A DNA stretch of 64,000 bases from an uncultured Pelagibacteraceae bacterium (GTDB lineage Bacteria > Pseudomonadota > Alphaproteobacteria > Pelagibacterales > Pelagibacteraceae). Positions 43,253-54,529 of this stretch are shown here, piece by piece. Below the pieces are notes generated by a model that saw only the letters and a program-made list of their open reading frames with translations, did not search any database and was not told the DNA's origin. The position numbers were made by a program, and so were the translations under genes. Within the stretch, counting starts at the first letter, position 1. Each line of letters opens with the position of its first letter. The stretch spans positions 62,001 to 126,000 of the forward strand of contig CACITU010000001.1 in NCBI GenBank assembly GCA_902589725.1, read 5' to 3'.

Positions 43253-43992
43253 ATTAATAATTTAAGCTCTTTTAAAATTATATTTAACCATTTTTTATTT
43301 GATAAACTATGATCACCTTTTTTTATAATATTTAATTTTTTCTTTGCTTTTGGAAATAACCTTAAAACTTTTCTTGAATATGAGACAGGAACTGCCTCAT
43401 CTTTTTCACCATGTACCATTGTTACTTTAATATTTGAGTTTATTTTCTTATCTAAGACTTTGTTTTTTCTTCCATCTTTTATTAATTGTATAGTGATTGG
43501 ATATTCATAATTGCCATGTTTTAATTGATAAATACCCTTACGTATTGTCTCTTCTTTCATTTTTTTAGTAAATTTTTTCCACATTAAATTTTCTAAAAAT
43601 TCAGGAGCAGCCCCTATTCCTAAAAATCCTTTAATCTGTTTTTTGAAAATTTTGAATTGATTTAGCGAAATCCATGCGCCCATACTTGAACCAATTAGCA
43701 CAAATTCTTTTTTTTTAACGTATTTTCTAATTAAAATTGAAGTTTCTTTACTCCATTTTGAAATATTTCCATTTATAAATTTTCCAGAGGATTTTCCATG
43801 ACCAGAGTATTCTAATGCCAAAAAACTTATTTTATTTTTTTTAGCAAATTTCAAAAATGCATTTGGTTTTTTTCCTTCAAGATCTGACATAAAACCATGC
43901 AAAAAAACTATAAAAGAACTATTTTTAAAAATTTTAGAAATATGTCTAATTTTCTTTGTATTTGATATTTGATGAAATCTGAAATTTGCCAT
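43249..43992 (-). CDS. Alpha/beta hydrolase
   Basis: The 247-residue protein has an alpha/beta hydrolase pattern: FLHGFMSDLEGKK (oxyanion hole), YSGHGKSSGKF, and the nucleophile elbow IGSSMGAWISL (GxSxG). The acid lies in HGEKDEAVP and the histidine in KKGDHSLS. It resembles the serine peptidase/hydrolase family with human ABHD10-like members; the substrate is unknown. It lies alone, overlapping the gltB end by 4 bases and diverging from a glycosyltransferase gene. Confidence 0.75.
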   Translation of the reverse strand: MANFRFHQISNTKKIRHISKIFKNSSFIVFLHGFMSDLEGKKPNAFLKFAKKNKISFLALEYSGHGKSSGKFINGNISKWSKETSILIRKYVKKKEFVLIGSSMGAWISLNQFKIFKKQIKGFLGIGAAPEFLENLMWKKFTKKMKEETIRKGIYQLKHGNYEYPITIQLIKDGRKNKVLDKKINSNIKVTMVHGEKDEAVPVSYSRKVLRLFPKAKKKLNIIKKGDHSLSNKKWLNIILKELKLLI

Positions 43993-44034
43993 AATCGTTT
44001 ATAAGTCTTATCTATTAATATATAATCATATCAA

Positions 44035-45189
44035 ATGTCATCTGATTTAAAAGTTTTACAAGTAATACCAAAATTAGGTTATGGAGGAGCTGAAACAGGT
44101 TGTTATGATATAGCGCATTATTTACCAGAAAATAATTGCAAATCATTTATTGTAACAAGTGGTGGTGAATTACTTAAGTTTGTAGATAGAAAAAAAGTTA
44201 AGATATTTAGACTTCCGGTACAGAGTAAAAATCCTTTACTAATTTTAATTAATGCTTTTATCTTAATTGGAATAATTTTAATTTATAATATTTCTCTGGT
44301 TCACGCGAGAAGTAGAGCACCTGCTTGGTCATGTTTGATAGCAACAAAAATCACAGGACGAAAATTTGTAACCACATTTCATGGAACATACAATTTTAGG
44401 AGTAATATAAAAAAAATTTATAATTCAGTAATGACTAGAGCAGATTTAATAATTGCAGGATCTAATTTTATTTTTTCTCATATTAAAAAAAATTATTCAA
44501 AATATTTAAATGAGAAAAAAAAATTAATGGTTATATATAGAGGAATAAACGTTGACTACTTTGACCCAACTACCAAAATTGAAGTTGATGAAAAAAAATT
44601 ATTAAAAAAATGGGAAATTGAAAAAGATAAAAAAATTATACTTTTACCTGGCAGATTAACTTCTTGGAAAGGACAGGAAGTTTTTTTAGAGGCAATTAAT
44701 TTAGTGAATATAGAATTGGGTTATGAAGCATTTTATGCTGTCATTCTAGGCAGTGATCAAGGAAGAGATTTATACAAGAAAAAATTAATAAGACTTGCAG
44801 AGCAATATCGACTGTCTAAACAATTAAGGTTTATAGATCATTGTAAGGATATGGCATTAGCTTATAAGGTTTCTGATATTATTGTTTCAGCCTCAACCGA
44901 ACCAGAGGCTTTTGGTAGAGTTGCTGTTGAAGCACAATCAATGGAAAAACCAATTATAGCAAGTAATATTGGAGGTTCTAATGAAACAATAATCGATGAA
45001 AAAACTGGTTTTTTATACGAAGCAGGAAATGCCAAATCATTAAGTAATAAAATATTAAGAACTCTTAATATGGATGAAACTCTATTAAAATCAATTGGTA
45101 ATGAAGGAAGAAAAAACATAGTTCAAAAATTTAATGTTGAAAAAATGTGCTTTTCTACTTATTCAGAGTATAAGAGATTATTAAATTAA
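44035..45189 (+). CDS. GT4-family (GT-B) glycosyltransferase
   Basis: The 384-residue protein begins with a WaaG/PelF-like N-domain (VLQVIPKLGYGGAETGCYDIAHYL). Its C-terminal GT1 domain has LLPGRLTSWKGQEVFLEAI and the nucleotide-sugar motif EPEAFGRVAVEAQSMEKPI (E-x7-E). This is a retaining transferase, probably for LPS core or another envelope glycan; donor and acceptor are not known. It abuts thrS (stop TAA directly followed by ATG), so it is probably co-transcribed with the translation genes. Confidence 0.85.
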   Translation: MSSDLKVLQVIPKLGYGGAETGCYDIAHYLPENNCKSFIVTSGGELLKFVDRKKVKIFRLPVQSKNPLLILINAFILIGIILIYNISLVHARSRAPAWSCLIATKITGRKFVTTFHGTYNFRSNIKKIYNSVMTRADLIIAGSNFIFSHIKKNYSKYLNEKKKLMVIYRGINVDYFDPTTKIEVDEKKLLKKWEIEKDKKIILLPGRLTSWKGQEVFLEAINLVNIELGYEAFYAVILGSDQGRDLYKKKLIRLAEQYRLSKQLRFIDHCKDMALAYKVSDIIVSASTEPEAFGRVAVEAQSMEKPIIASNIGGSNETIIDEKTGFLYEAGNAKSLSNKILRTLNMDETLLKSIGNEGRKNIVQKFNVEKMCFSTYSEYKRLLN

Positions 45190-47106
45190 ATGCCGATAAT
45201 AACATTACCCGATGGAAACAATATTGATTTTCCTAATAAAGTTACTGGACTGGAAGTAGCTGAAAAAATTAGTAAATCATTAGCTAAACAAGCTATGGTC
45301 ATAAGTGTTGATGGTGAACTTAAAGATCTTGATTTTTTAATTGAGAATGACTGTTCTGTGAAAATTTTTACTTCAAAAAATCCTGAAGGCTTGGAAACTA
45401 TAAGGCATGACACAGCTCATATTTTAGCTATGGCTGTCCAAGAATTGTTTCCTGGCACACAAGTTACAATTGGACCCGTGATAGAAAATGGATTTTATTA
45501 CGACTTTGCTAGAAAAGAGACATTTACAGAGGATGATCTAGTAAAAATTGAAAATAAAATGAAAGAGATTGTTGATAGGAATGAAATAACAAAAAGAGAA
45601 GTTTGGGATAGAAACAAAGCAATTAGCCATTTTAAAAAAAAAGGAGAAATTTATAAAGCCAAGCTCATTGAAGCGATACCGGAAAACGAAGATGTATCAA
45701 TTTATTTTCATGGAGAATGGCATGATTTATGTAGAGGTCCACATCTTTCCTCCACAGGTAAAATAGGAAAATATTTTAAACTTACAAAAGTGTCAGGAGC
45801 ATATTGGAGAGGAGATTCTAATAATGAAATGTTACAACGAATATATGGCACGAGTTGGGCAACCCAAAAGGATCTAGATCAATATTTGAAAAGAATAGAA
45901 GAGGCGGAAAAAAGAGATCATAGAAAATTAGGTAAAGAAATGGATTTATTTCATTTTAGAGAAGAAAGCCCTGGATCAGTATTTTGGCATGAAAGAGGAT
46001 GGGGTTTATTTCAAAAGCTTATTAATTATATGAGAAGCAGACAAGATGCTGCTGGTTATAAAGAGGTAAATACTCCAGAGGTACTAGATAGACAACTATG
46101 GGAAAAATCTGGGCATTGGGAAAAATATGGAGGAAACATGTATACTTCTGAAACTCCAGATGAGAAAGTTTTCGCAATAAAACCGATGAATTGTCCAGGT
46201 CATATCCAGGTATTTAATCAAGGCTTAAAAAGTTACAGAGATCTTCCTTTACGTTTTGCTGAGTTTGGAAAAGTTCATCGTTATGAACCATCAGGCGCTT
46301 TACATGGGTTATTAAGAGTTAGAGCCTTTACTCAAGACGATGCCCATATTTTTTGTACTGAAGACCAAATTACTAGCGAATGTTTAATTGTTACAAATTT
46401 AATACTAGATATTTATAAAGACCTTGGTTTTGAAAATGTAATTCTAAAATATGCAGACAGACCAGAAGTAAGAGTTGGTGATGATGCAGTATGGGATAAA
46501 GCAGAAGCCTCTTTACTTGAAGCTGTTAAAGCCTCTAAATTAGAATATACAATTAATAAAGGTGAAGGAGCATTCTATGGTCCTAAAATTGAATTTGTTT
46601 TACGCGATGCTATTGGCAGAGATTGGCAATGTGGAACTTTGCAGGTAGATTTAAATTTACCTGAAAGATTAGATGCTTCCTATGTTGACAAAGATGGAAC
46701 TAAAAAAGTTCCCGTTATGTTACATAGAGCTTTATTTGGTTCTCTAGAGAGATTTATTGGAATTTTAATTGAAAATTATGCAGGCAAGTTTCCATTTTGG
46801 ATATCTCCCCTGCAGACTATGGTAATACCTATTTCAGAAGAATTTAATGATTATGCAGTCGAGATATCAAATAAAATTAAAAATTCAGGTATAAGTTCTG
46901 AAGTAGATTTAAAAAATCATAATTTAAATTATAAAATTAGAGATCATTCTTTAGCAAAAATACCGCTTTTATTAATTTGTGGTAAAAAAGAAGTTGACTC
47001 CAATTCAGTAACGATTAGAAGATTAGACTCTAATAAACAAGAAAATATGGGTATTGATCAATTCTTAAAAACATTCTCTGCTTTAAACAAAGCATCGTCT
47101 AACTAA
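45190..47106 (+). CDS. thrS: Threonyl-tRNA synthetase
   Basis: ThrS charges tRNA-Thr and edits Ser-tRNA-Thr. The 638-residue protein has the N-terminal TGS domain, the editing domain (HDTAHILAMAVQELFPG with zinc-type His residues and CRGPHLSSTG), the class II catalytic core (KPMNCPGHIQVF, RVRAFTQDDAHIFC) and the anticodon-binding domain. Length is as in E. coli (642). infC begins at the next base with GTG. Confidence 0.97.
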   Translation: MPIITLPDGNNIDFPNKVTGLEVAEKISKSLAKQAMVISVDGELKDLDFLIENDCSVKIFTSKNPEGLETIRHDTAHILAMAVQELFPGTQVTIGPVIENGFYYDFARKETFTEDDLVKIENKMKEIVDRNEITKREVWDRNKAISHFKKKGEIYKAKLIEAIPENEDVSIYFHGEWHDLCRGPHLSSTGKIGKYFKLTKVSGAYWRGDSNNEMLQRIYGTSWATQKDLDQYLKRIEEAEKRDHRKLGKEMDLFHFREESPGSVFWHERGWGLFQKLINYMRSRQDAAGYKEVNTPEVLDRQLWEKSGHWEKYGGNMYTSETPDEKVFAIKPMNCPGHIQVFNQGLKSYRDLPLRFAEFGKVHRYEPSGALHGLLRVRAFTQDDAHIFCTEDQITSECLIVTNLILDIYKDLGFENVILKYADRPEVRVGDDAVWDKAEASLLEAVKASKLEYTINKGEGAFYGPKIEFVLRDAIGRDWQCGTLQVDLNLPERLDASYVDKDGTKKVPVMLHRALFGSLERFIGILIENYAGKFPFWISPLQTMVIPISEEFNDYAVEISNKIKNSGISSEVDLKNHNLNYKIRDHSLAKIPLLLICGKKEVDSNSVTIRRLDSNKQENMGIDQFLKTFSALNKASSN

Positions 47107-47652
47107 GTGGCAGACTTCAAACAAAATTATTTCCAAAGAAGAACTAAGGACAGAGGTCCAAGATCTAATAATAGAATTTCTTCTCCTGATGTACAAGTTA
47201 TAGCAAGTGATGGAGAAAATCTTGGAGTGATGAATACCAACGAAGCTATTTCCATGGCAAAAAATCAAGGTTTAGATTTAATTGAAATAGCACCTAATGC
47301 AAATCCTCCAGTATGTAAAATAATGGATATGGGTAAATATAAGTATGATGCTCAGAAAAAAGCAAATCTTGCGAAGAAGAAACAAAAAATTGTTTCTTTG
47401 AAAGAAATTAAAATGAGACCCGTTACAGAAACTCATGATTATGAGTTTAAAGTCAAAAATGCTAAAAAATTTATAGCTAAAGGAGATAAGGTTAAATTCA
47501 CTATAAGATTTAAAGGTAGAGAGCTTCAGCATTCCCATCTAGGAAATGAATTAATGGGCAAAATTAAAGAAGATATGAAGGATATCGGCAAGGTTGAATT
47601 GCATCCAAAGTTTGATGGTAAGCAAATGATCATGGTAATTCAGCCATTATAA
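47107..47652 (+). CDS. infC: Translation initiation factor IF-3
   Basis: IF-3 keeps ribosomal subunits apart and proofreads the start codon. The 181-residue protein has the family core SSPDVQVIASDGENLGVMNTNEA, NPPVCKIMDMGKYKYD and the C-domain (IKMRPVTETHDYEFKVKNAKKFI). It starts with GTG immediately after the thrS stop. infC often uses a rare start codon tied to autoregulation. GTG is less extreme than the AUU of E. coli. Confidence 0.95.
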   Translation: MADFKQNYFQRRTKDRGPRSNNRISSPDVQVIASDGENLGVMNTNEAISMAKNQGLDLIEIAPNANPPVCKIMDMGKYKYDAQKKANLAKKKQKIVSLKEIKMRPVTETHDYEFKVKNAKKFIAKGDKVKFTIRFKGRELQHSHLGNELMGKIKEDMKDIGKVELHPKFDGKQMIMVIQPL

Positions 47653-47665
47653 CCCTTAATAGAGG

Positions 47666-47694
47666 TTGTAAAATTATATCATTCTTTGTATAAG
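47666..47694 (+). promoter_or_regulatory. Promoter for rpmI-rplT with very short leader
   Basis: TTGTAA (47666-47671), a 17-base spacer and TATAAG (47689-47694) form a good promoter. The -10 ends 10 bases before the rpmI ATG, so the transcript would have only about 3-5 leader bases. This mirrors the rpsT promoter at 12430-12458. Confidence 0.55.
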
Positions 47695-47704
47695 TCGCAG
47701 AATT

Positions 47705-47911
47705 ATGCCGAAACTAAAAACAAAAAGCTCAGCAAAAAAAAGATTTAAAATATCCGCTAAGGGTAAAGTTATTTCTGCTCAAGCAGGTAAAAGACATGGT
47801 ATGATCAAAAGGACGAACTCACAAATAAGAAAACTAAGAGGCACTACAACATTGTCTAAACAAGATGGAAAAATTGTTAAGTCATATATGCCTTACAGTT
47901 TAAGAGGTTAA
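47705..47911 (+). CDS. rpmI: 50S ribosomal protein L35
   Basis: The 68-residue basic protein starts [20 protein letters not shown] and ends LPYSLRG-like (YMPYSLRG), typical of L35, a late-assembling large-subunit protein. It follows infC by 52 bases containing a promoter, and rplT starts 2 bases later. The infC-rpmI-rplT order is standard. Confidence 0.96.
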   Translation: MPKLKTKSSAKKRFKISAKGKVISAQAGKRHGMIKRTNSQIRKLRGTTTLSKQDGKIVKSYMPYSLRG

Positions 47912-47913
47912 TA

Positions 47914-48270
47914 ATGGCAAGAGTTAAAAGAGGTGTAACTAGTAAAGCTAAACATAAAAAAGTTTTAAAAGCTGTAAAGGGTCAATGGGGCAGAAGAAAA
48001 AATACCATTAGAGTTGCCAAGCAGGCCATGGAAAAATCTATGCAATATGCATACAGAGACAGAAGAAATAAAAAAAGAGACTTTAAATCATTGTGGATAC
48101 AGAGAATCAATGCTGGAGTAAGAGCTGAAGGCTTAACTTATTCAAAATTTATTAATGGACTAAGTAAATGTGGTATTGTGATAGATAGAAAAATTCTTGC
48201 TGAAATTGCTTACGATAGCCCAGAAGCATTCAAAACAATTGTACAAAAAGCTCAATCAGCTTTAAATTAA
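47914..48270 (+). CDS. rplT: 50S ribosomal protein L20
   Basis: L20 is essential for early 50S assembly and represses its own operon in several bacteria. The 118-residue protein has the standard sequence ([46 protein letters not shown]). It lies 2 bases after rpmI and 43 bases before pheS. Confidence 0.97.
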   Translation: MARVKRGVTSKAKHKKVLKAVKGQWGRRKNTIRVAKQAMEKSMQYAYRDRRNKKRDFKSLWIQRINAGVRAEGLTYSKFINGLSKCGIVIDRKILAEIAYDSPEAFKTIVQKAQSALN

Positions 48271-48313
48271 TCTTCGCTATTGTTTTTATTTCTTAAGGAA
48301 ATAATCTACTGAT

Positions 48314-49381
48314 ATGTCAGAGATAAAAAATATTAGAGATCAGTTTATATCAAAACTTGAAAATGATTTAAGCATTGATCAAATAAACGAAATCAAAACG
48401 GAACTCTTTGGTAAAAATGGTATTATTTCATCAAAATTTAAAACCATAGGATCAATACCGGAGACTGATAGAAAAAAATTTGCATCAGATTTAAATCAAG
48501 CAAAAGATGAACTTCAGAATTTGATAAGTTCTAAAATTAGTGAGATAGAAGGAAAAAAAATAAACGAAAAATTAGAAAAAGAAAAAGTTGATATAACTTT
48601 ACCAGAAAGACCTTTCGTTAGAGGAAAAATTCATCCAGTTTCACAAACTATTGATGAAATTTCATCTATTTTTTCTGAAATAGGATTTAGTGTTGAGGAA
48701 GGCCCTGATGTTGAAAATGAATATAACAACTTTACTGCTTTAAACACACCTGACAATCATCCGGCAAGAGATATGCATGATACATTTTACCTGGATGAAA
48801 ACAAAGAGATTTTGTTGCGAACTCATACTTCACCAGTTCAAATTAGAACTATGCTAAAAGATAAACCTCCATTTAAGATTATTGCTCCTGGTAGAACTTA
48901 TAGATCTGATAGTGATCAAACACATGCCCCAATGTTTCATCAAGTGGAAGGCTTGCATATTGATAAAAATATTAATATGGGGCATTTAAAAGGATGTTTG
49001 AATTATTTTATTAAAGAATTTTTTGAAGTAGAAAAAATTAAAATGAGATTTAGACCTAGTCATTTTCCATTCACAGAACCATCTGCTGAAGTAGATATTG
49101 GTTATGAAATAAAAGATGGCAAAATAATTATTGGAGAAGGAGATAAGTGGCTTGAAATTTTAGGCTGTGGTATGGTGCATCCTAATGTTTTAAGAAATGT
49201 AAAAGTAGATCCTTCTAAATATCAAGGATATGCTTTTGGTATTGGTATTGACCGATTAGCAATGCTTAAATATGGCATTAATGATTTGAGAGCGTTTTTT
49301 GATTGTGATTACAGATGGCTAAATCATTTTGGTTTTGATCCCCTTGATGTTCCTTCAAGTTACAGAGGTTTAAGCAGATGA
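48314..49381 (+). CDS. pheS: Phenylalanyl-tRNA synthetase alpha subunit
   Basis: The catalytic subunit of the alpha2-beta2 enzyme. The 355-residue protein has an N-terminal coiled-coil for tRNA contact, class II motif 2 ([20 protein letters not shown]), and motif 3 ([15 protein letters not shown] type, here [15 protein letters not shown]). Length is about as usual (330-360). It overlaps pheT by 4 bases (ATGA). Confidence 0.97.
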   Translation: MSEIKNIRDQFISKLENDLSIDQINEIKTELFGKNGIISSKFKTIGSIPETDRKKFASDLNQAKDELQNLISSKISEIEGKKINEKLEKEKVDITLPERPFVRGKIHPVSQTIDEISSIFSEIGFSVEEGPDVENEYNNFTALNTPDNHPARDMHDTFYLDENKEILLRTHTSPVQIRTMLKDKPPFKIIAPGRTYRSDSDQTHAPMFHQVEGLHIDKNINMGHLKGCLNYFIKEFFEVEKIKMRFRPSHFPFTEPSAEVDIGYEIKDGKIIIGEGDKWLEILGCGMVHPNVLRNVKVDPSKYQGYAFGIGIDRLAMLKYGINDLRAFFDCDYRWLNHFGFDPLDVPSSYRGLSR

Positions 49382-51786
49382 AGATTACATATGATTGGTT
49401 AAAAGATCATTTAAAAACAAGTGCAAAAGAAGACAAACTTCTTGAGAAACTTACAGACATAGGTCTTGAGGTTGAGAATATAGAAGACTTATCTGAGGGA
49501 TTAGATTTATTTAAGGTAGCAAAAATTGTAAAAACAGAAAAACATCCTAATGCAGACAGACTTAAAGTTTGTGATGTAGATGTTGGTGATAAAGAAATCA
49601 AAAAAGTTGTTTGTGGAGCTGCAAATGCAAGAGAGGGCCTTCTCACAATATATGCTCCACCAGGCGCAATAATCCCTAAAAATAAAACTAAACTTATAGT
49701 TGCTAAAATAAGAGATGTTACATCCTATGGAATGCTTTGTTCTGAATCTGAATTGAATTTATCAGATGAAAGTGATGGAATTGCTGAGCTGTCATCATCA
49801 AAGTATGCAAAAAATGTTGGTAAAAATTATTTTTCTAAACCGAGTTCTAATCTAATCGATTTATCAATCACACCAAATAGACCAGACTGTCTGGGTATTC
49901 GAGGGATAGCTAGAGATTTGTCAGCCGCAGGTTTTGGAAAATTAAAACCAGAAAAAGATAAAAAAATTAAATCTAATAAAAAACAGACTTTAAAAGTAAA
50001 AATAACAAAAGAAAAAAATCAAGGGTGTTTATCTTTTGGTAGTTGCTTGATAACTAATGTCAAAAATACAGAAAGTCCTCAATGGTTGAAAGATAAATTA
50101 ATTTCTATAGGCCAAAAACCAATATCTGCAATTGTAGATATTACAAATTATGTCATGATTGATATTAATCGTCCTTTACACGCGTATGATGCTGACAAGA
50201 TAAAGAACGGGATAATTGTAAGAAATTCGAAATCAGGAGAAGAATTTACTGCTTTAGATAATAAAAATTATAAATTAGAAGATGGAATGTGTGTAATAAG
50301 TGATAACAAAGGTGTCTTAGGCCTTGGAGGAATTATAGGAGGAACAAGATCAGGTACAGAGCTAGATACAAAAAATGTTTTATTAGAATCTGCTTATTTT
50401 GATCCAAGATCAATTAGAAAAACCTCTAAGAAATTGAATATTGATACAGACGCTAAATTTAGATTTGAAAGAGGTATTGACCAGTTATCTATTGAGGATG
50501 GATTAAATAAAGCAGCTTTTTTAATTAAGGAAATTTGTGGTGGTGAAATAAGTAAAATAGATATTAAAAAAATCGAATCTTATAAAAACAAAGTAATAAA
50601 ATTTGAACCAAAAACATTTGAAAAAATTACTGGTTTTAAAATTTCAATTAAAGAAATGATAGTCATTTTAGAAAAACTTGGTTTTAAATTAAAAAAAGAA
50701 AAAAAATTCTTTAAATTATCAGTTCCGTCTTGGAGACCAGATATTGTCCAAGAAATTGATATAATTGAGGAACTTGTAAGAATTAGTGGCTATGAAAAAA
50801 TCAAAACAGAAAAGCCTATTAAAGAAAGATCAAAAAATACTTTAAATCCTACTCAAAAGTTATTTCATTTTCTTCAAAGGGCAGTAGCATCTAAAGGATA
50901 TTTGGAAGCAATTACATGGTCTTTTTCAGATTCTAAATATAACGATCACTTTAAAGAGGCTAATAAAGAAATTAAAATTGTAAATCCAATTAGCTCCGAA
51001 TTGGGAGTATTAAGAAATTCTATTTTTTCAAATTTAGTAATGCACATGAGCAAAAACTTAGATAGAGGAATTAAAGATTTATCAATATTTGAAATAGGAC
51101 CAGTATTTTATGGTTCACAACCTGGAGAACAGAATATAGTTGTTTGTGGATTGTCAACTGGAAAAAAATCTAGACTTTCATGGATTGAAAAAGAGAGAAA
51201 TATAGATGTTTTTGATATTAAAAGAGATGTAATACAAACTTTAGTAGAAGCTGGTTATGACACAGAAAAATTTTATATTGATGATGAAAGCCCCAATTAT
51301 TATCATCCAGGAAAATCAGGCAGGGTATTTCTTAATAAAGGAAAAGATAAAGTAGCTGCTTATTTTGGTGAAATTCATCCAAACATTATCAAAGCGTTAG
51401 ATATTAAAACAGAGACTTTGGTGGGTTTTGAAATATTTTTAGATAATTTAAAATTACCAAAAAAGCCATTAAAAGATCAAAAAAATAAATATTTAGTATC
51501 AGATTTTCAAAAATCTGAAAGAGATTTTGCTTTTATTGTTGATAAAAAAATAACTGTGCAAGACCTAGTAAGTGTAATATCAAAAATTGATAAAAGTTTA
51601 ATTTCAAATGTTAAAGTATTTGACGTATACGAGGGAGACAATATTCCTGAAAATAAAAAATCAATTGCTATAAGCGTAACTATTCAATCACTTGAAAAAA
51701 CTTTAACTGATAGTGATTTGGAAAAAATTAATAAGTTGATAATAGAAACAGTTGAAAATAAAACTGGTGCTAAAATACGTTCCTAA
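49378..51786 (+). CDS. pheT: Phenylalanyl-tRNA synthetase beta subunit
   Basis: The 802-residue subunit has the N-terminal EMAP-like tRNA-binding domain ([20 protein letters not shown]), the B3/B4 editing region ([19 protein letters not shown]), the B5 domain, the inactive synthetase-like fold and a C-terminal ferredoxin-fold anticodon-binding domain ([14 protein letters not shown]). Full length. It follows pheS by ATGA overlap and precedes lepA by 9 bases. Confidence 0.97.
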   Translation: MKITYDWLKDHLKTSAKEDKLLEKLTDIGLEVENIEDLSEGLDLFKVAKIVKTEKHPNADRLKVCDVDVGDKEIKKVVCGAANAREGLLTIYAPPGAIIPKNKTKLIVAKIRDVTSYGMLCSESELNLSDESDGIAELSSSKYAKNVGKNYFSKPSSNLIDLSITPNRPDCLGIRGIARDLSAAGFGKLKPEKDKKIKSNKKQTLKVKITKEKNQGCLSFGSCLITNVKNTESPQWLKDKLISIGQKPISAIVDITNYVMIDINRPLHAYDADKIKNGIIVRNSKSGEEFTALDNKNYKLEDGMCVISDNKGVLGLGGIIGGTRSGTELDTKNVLLESAYFDPRSIRKTSKKLNIDTDAKFRFERGIDQLSIEDGLNKAAFLIKEICGGEISKIDIKKIESYKNKVIKFEPKTFEKITGFKISIKEMIVILEKLGFKLKKEKKFFKLSVPSWRPDIVQEIDIIEELVRISGYEKIKTEKPIKERSKNTLNPTQKLFHFLQRAVASKGYLEAITWSFSDSKYNDHFKEANKEIKIVNPISSELGVLRNSIFSNLVMHMSKNLDRGIKDLSIFEIGPVFYGSQPGEQNIVVCGLSTGKKSRLSWIEKERNIDVFDIKRDVIQTLVEAGYDTEKFYIDDESPNYYHPGKSGRVFLNKGKDKVAAYFGEIHPNIIKALDIKTETLVGFEIFLDNLKLPKKPLKDQKNKYLVSDFQKSERDFAFIVDKKITVQDLVSVISKIDKSLISNVKVFDVYEGDNIPENKKSIAISVTIQSLEKTLTDSDLEKINKLIIETVENKTGAKIRS

Positions 51787-51795
51787 AAAATATTA

Positions 51796-53601
51796 ATGAG
51801 TTCAATTGACAATATAAGAAATTTTGCAATCATTGCGCATATTGATCATGGAAAATCAACTATTGCTGATAGGATTATTCATAGTTGTGGTGGACTCACT
51901 GAGAGGGAGATGAAAGCACAAGTTTTAGATTCTATGGATATTGAACGTGAAAGAGGTATAACTATTAAAGCTCAAACAGTTAAATTAAATTATAAAGCTA
52001 AAAATGGAAAAAATTATATTTTAAATATAATTGATACACCAGGTCATGTAGATTTTAGTTACGAAGTAAGTAGATCTTTATACGCATGTGAAGGTTCAAT
52101 TTTAATTGTAGACAGTACTCAGGGAGTAGAAGCTCAAACTTTAGCAAACGTTTATCAAGCTTTAGATACTAATCATGAGATAGTGCCTGTTTTAAACAAG
52201 GTTGATTTGCCTGCATCTGATTTAGATAGAGCAAAAAAACAAATTGAAGAAGTAATAGGGATTGATACAGAAAATGCAATTCCATGTTCAGGTAAAACCG
52301 GAGAAGGAGTTGAGGATATTTTAGAACAAATAATCACAACTCTGCCTGCACCAAAAGGACAAATAAATGCAGATCTTAAATGTTTATTAGTTGATAGTTG
52401 GTATGATACATACCTAGGTGTAGTGATTTTAGTGAGAGTGATAGATGGTAAACTTTCAAAACACATGAAAATAAAAATGATGTCTACTAATCAAGAATAT
52501 ATTGTGGAAAAAGTTGGGGTTTTTACTCCAAAACCAGTGGATATAAATGAATTAAAAACGGGTGAAATTGGATTTATTACAACAGGAATAAAAGTATTGT
52601 CAGAGACTAAAGTTGGAGACACAATCTGTGATGCTTCAAAACCATTGAAAGAAGCATTGCCTGGCTTTAAACCAAGTAAACCAGTAGTGTTTTGTGGATT
52701 ATTTCCTGTAGATAGTTCTGAATTTCAAAAACTAAAAGATGGTTTGGCTAAATTACAATTAAATGATGCAAGTTTTTCATTTGAGCCTGAATCATCTTCA
52801 GCATTAGGGTTAGGTTTTAGATGTGGATTCTTAGGATTACTTCATTTAGAAATTGTGACTGAAAGGTTAGAAAGAGAATTTGATGTTAATTTATTAACTA
52901 CAACACCTGGAGTTGTATATAAAGTCCATCTAAATAATGGAAATATTATTGATCTTCAAAATCCATCAAGTCTACCAGATCCAACTTTGATAAAATACAT
53001 CGAGGAGCCTTGGATAAAAGCAACAATAATAACTCCTGATCAATACCTAGGATCAATAATTAAAATGTGTCAGGATAAAAGAGGAATTCAAACCAATTTA
53101 AGTTATTCAGGAAATAGAGCTGTTGTAAATTATGAACTCCCTCTAAATGAAGTTGTCTTTGATTTTAATGACAGATTAAAATCTATGACCAGTGGATATG
53201 CTAGTTTTGATTATGAAATTATTGAACATAGAGAAGGAGATTTAGTAAAACTTGGAATTCTAGTAAATAGTGAACCAGTTGATGCATTAGCGATGATGAT
53301 TCATAAAGATTTTGCTCAAAAAACAGGAAGAGAAGTGTGTGAGAAATTAAAAGATTTGATTCCTAGACATAACTTTATGATACCAGTTCAGGCTGCGATA
53401 GGAGGCAAGATTATAGCCAGAGAAACAATAAAGGGATTTAAAAAAGATGTTTTAACAAAGATACATGGCGGAGGAGCCACAGATAGAAAAAGAAAGCTTT
53501 TAGAAAAGCAAAAAAAAGGTAAAGCTAGATCCAAGCAATTTGGTAGAGTTGAAATACCTCAAGAGGCATTTATTGGCGTACTTAAAATCCAGAAAGAATA
53601 A
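51796..53601 (+). CDS. lepA: Elongation factor 4 (LepA)
   Basis: LepA is a ribosome-dependent GTPase affecting translocation and 30S biogenesis. The 601-residue protein has G1 [14 protein letters not shown]3 [13 protein letters not shown]4 NKVDLP, the EF-G-like domains, and the unique C-terminal domain ([22 protein letters not shown]). Full family length. It normally adjoins core genes; here two glycosyltransferase genes follow after 2 bases. Confidence 0.97.
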   Translation: MSSIDNIRNFAIIAHIDHGKSTIADRIIHSCGGLTEREMKAQVLDSMDIERERGITIKAQTVKLNYKAKNGKNYILNIIDTPGHVDFSYEVSRSLYACEGSILIVDSTQGVEAQTLANVYQALDTNHEIVPVLNKVDLPASDLDRAKKQIEEVIGIDTENAIPCSGKTGEGVEDILEQIITTLPAPKGQINADLKCLLVDSWYDTYLGVVILVRVIDGKLSKHMKIKMMSTNQEYIVEKVGVFTPKPVDINELKTGEIGFITTGIKVLSETKVGDTICDASKPLKEALPGFKPSKPVVFCGLFPVDSSEFQKLKDGLAKLQLNDASFSFEPESSSALGLGFRCGFLGLLHLEIVTERLEREFDVNLLTTTPGVVYKVHLNNGNIIDLQNPSSLPDPTLIKYIEEPWIKATIITPDQYLGSIIKMCQDKRGIQTNLSYSGNRAVVNYELPLNEVVFDFNDRLKSMTSGYASFDYEIIEHREGDLVKLGILVNSEPVDALAMMIHKDFAQKTGREVCEKLKDLIPRHNFMIPVQAAIGGKIIARETIKGFKKDVLTKIHGGGATDRKRKLLEKQKKGKARSKQFGRVEIPQEAFIGVLKIQKE

Positions 53602-53603
53602 TT

Positions 53604-54494
53604 ATGAGAATTTACGATTGTTTTACTTATTTTGATGAAGATTTAATTCTTGATACAAGATTAAACATTATGAACGATCATGTAGATTATTTTGTAATAG
53701 TAGAAAGTACATACAATCATAATGGAGAAAGAAGAGAATTAAAATTCGATTTAAATAAATATCAAAAATTTAAAAATAAAATCAAATATATAGTTTGGGA
53801 TGAAGTGCCAGATAATATTGAAAAAATTAATGACGATGATACAGAAATTGTAAGAGAACATAAATTTATTAACAACGCTGTTAAGAGAGACAATGGACAA
53901 AGAAATTATATAATAAGAGGCTTAGATGATGCAGAAGATAATGATTTAATATTATTGTCAGATTTAGATGAAATACCCTCCTTAAAAACAATTGATCTTA
54001 AAAAAATAAAAACAAAAATAATAATATTTGATCAAATAATGTGTTATTATAAGTTTAATTTAGCAATACCAAATTATAAATGGTTTGGGACTAGAGCTTG
54101 TTTAAAAAAAGACTTAAAAAGTCCACAATGGTTAAGAAATATTAAGGCAAGAAAATATCCTTTCTACAGGTTAGATATTTTATTTAATGAGAAGAAATTT
54201 AATAATATTCAACTGATTAAAAATGGTGGATGGCATTTCACTAATATTAAAACGCCAGAAGAAATTCATTATAAATATAAATCATATTGCCATCATAGAG
54301 AATATGAACTTTCAGGCATGAACAGTGATAAAATAAAAAAAATTATAGAAAGTAAGCATACTATTTACGATTTAAAAGTAGATCAAAGGACAAATAAAAT
54401 TGGAAAAGGAATGAAACTAATTAATTTAAAGGACCATGAACTCCCAGATTATATAATAAGTAAAAAAAATAGTTTGACACAATGGTTTGATTGA
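53604..54494 (+). CDS. GT17-family-like glycosyltransferase (first copy)
   Basis: The 296-residue protein starts IYDCFTYFDEDLILDTRLN, then DYFVIVESTYNHNGERR, the putative DxD motif SDLDEIP (119-125), SPQWLRN and NGGWHFTN. These match glycosyltransferase family 17, whose eukaryotic member is the bisecting GlcNAc-transferase GnT-III (MGAT3). Bacterial members probably act on surface glycans; donor and acceptor are unknown. There is no signal or membrane anchor. It is the first of two tandem paralogues between lepA and tRNA-Ser, with strong Lys/Asn/Ile bias. Confidence 0.8.
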   Translation: MRIYDCFTYFDEDLILDTRLNIMNDHVDYFVIVESTYNHNGERRELKFDLNKYQKFKNKIKYIVWDEVPDNIEKINDDDTEIVREHKFINNAVKRDNGQRNYIIRGLDDAEDNDLILLSDLDEIPSLKTIDLKKIKTKIIIFDQIMCYYKFNLAIPNYKWFGTRACLKKDLKSPQWLRNIKARKYPFYRLDILFNEKKFNNIQLIKNGGWHFTNIKTPEEIHYKYKSYCHHREYELSGMNSDKIKKIIESKHTIYDLKVDQRTNKIGKGMKLINLKDHELPDYIISKKNSLTQWFD

Positions 54495-54529
54495 AATTTG
54501 AAATTAATTTTTAAAATATTTTAAAAAAT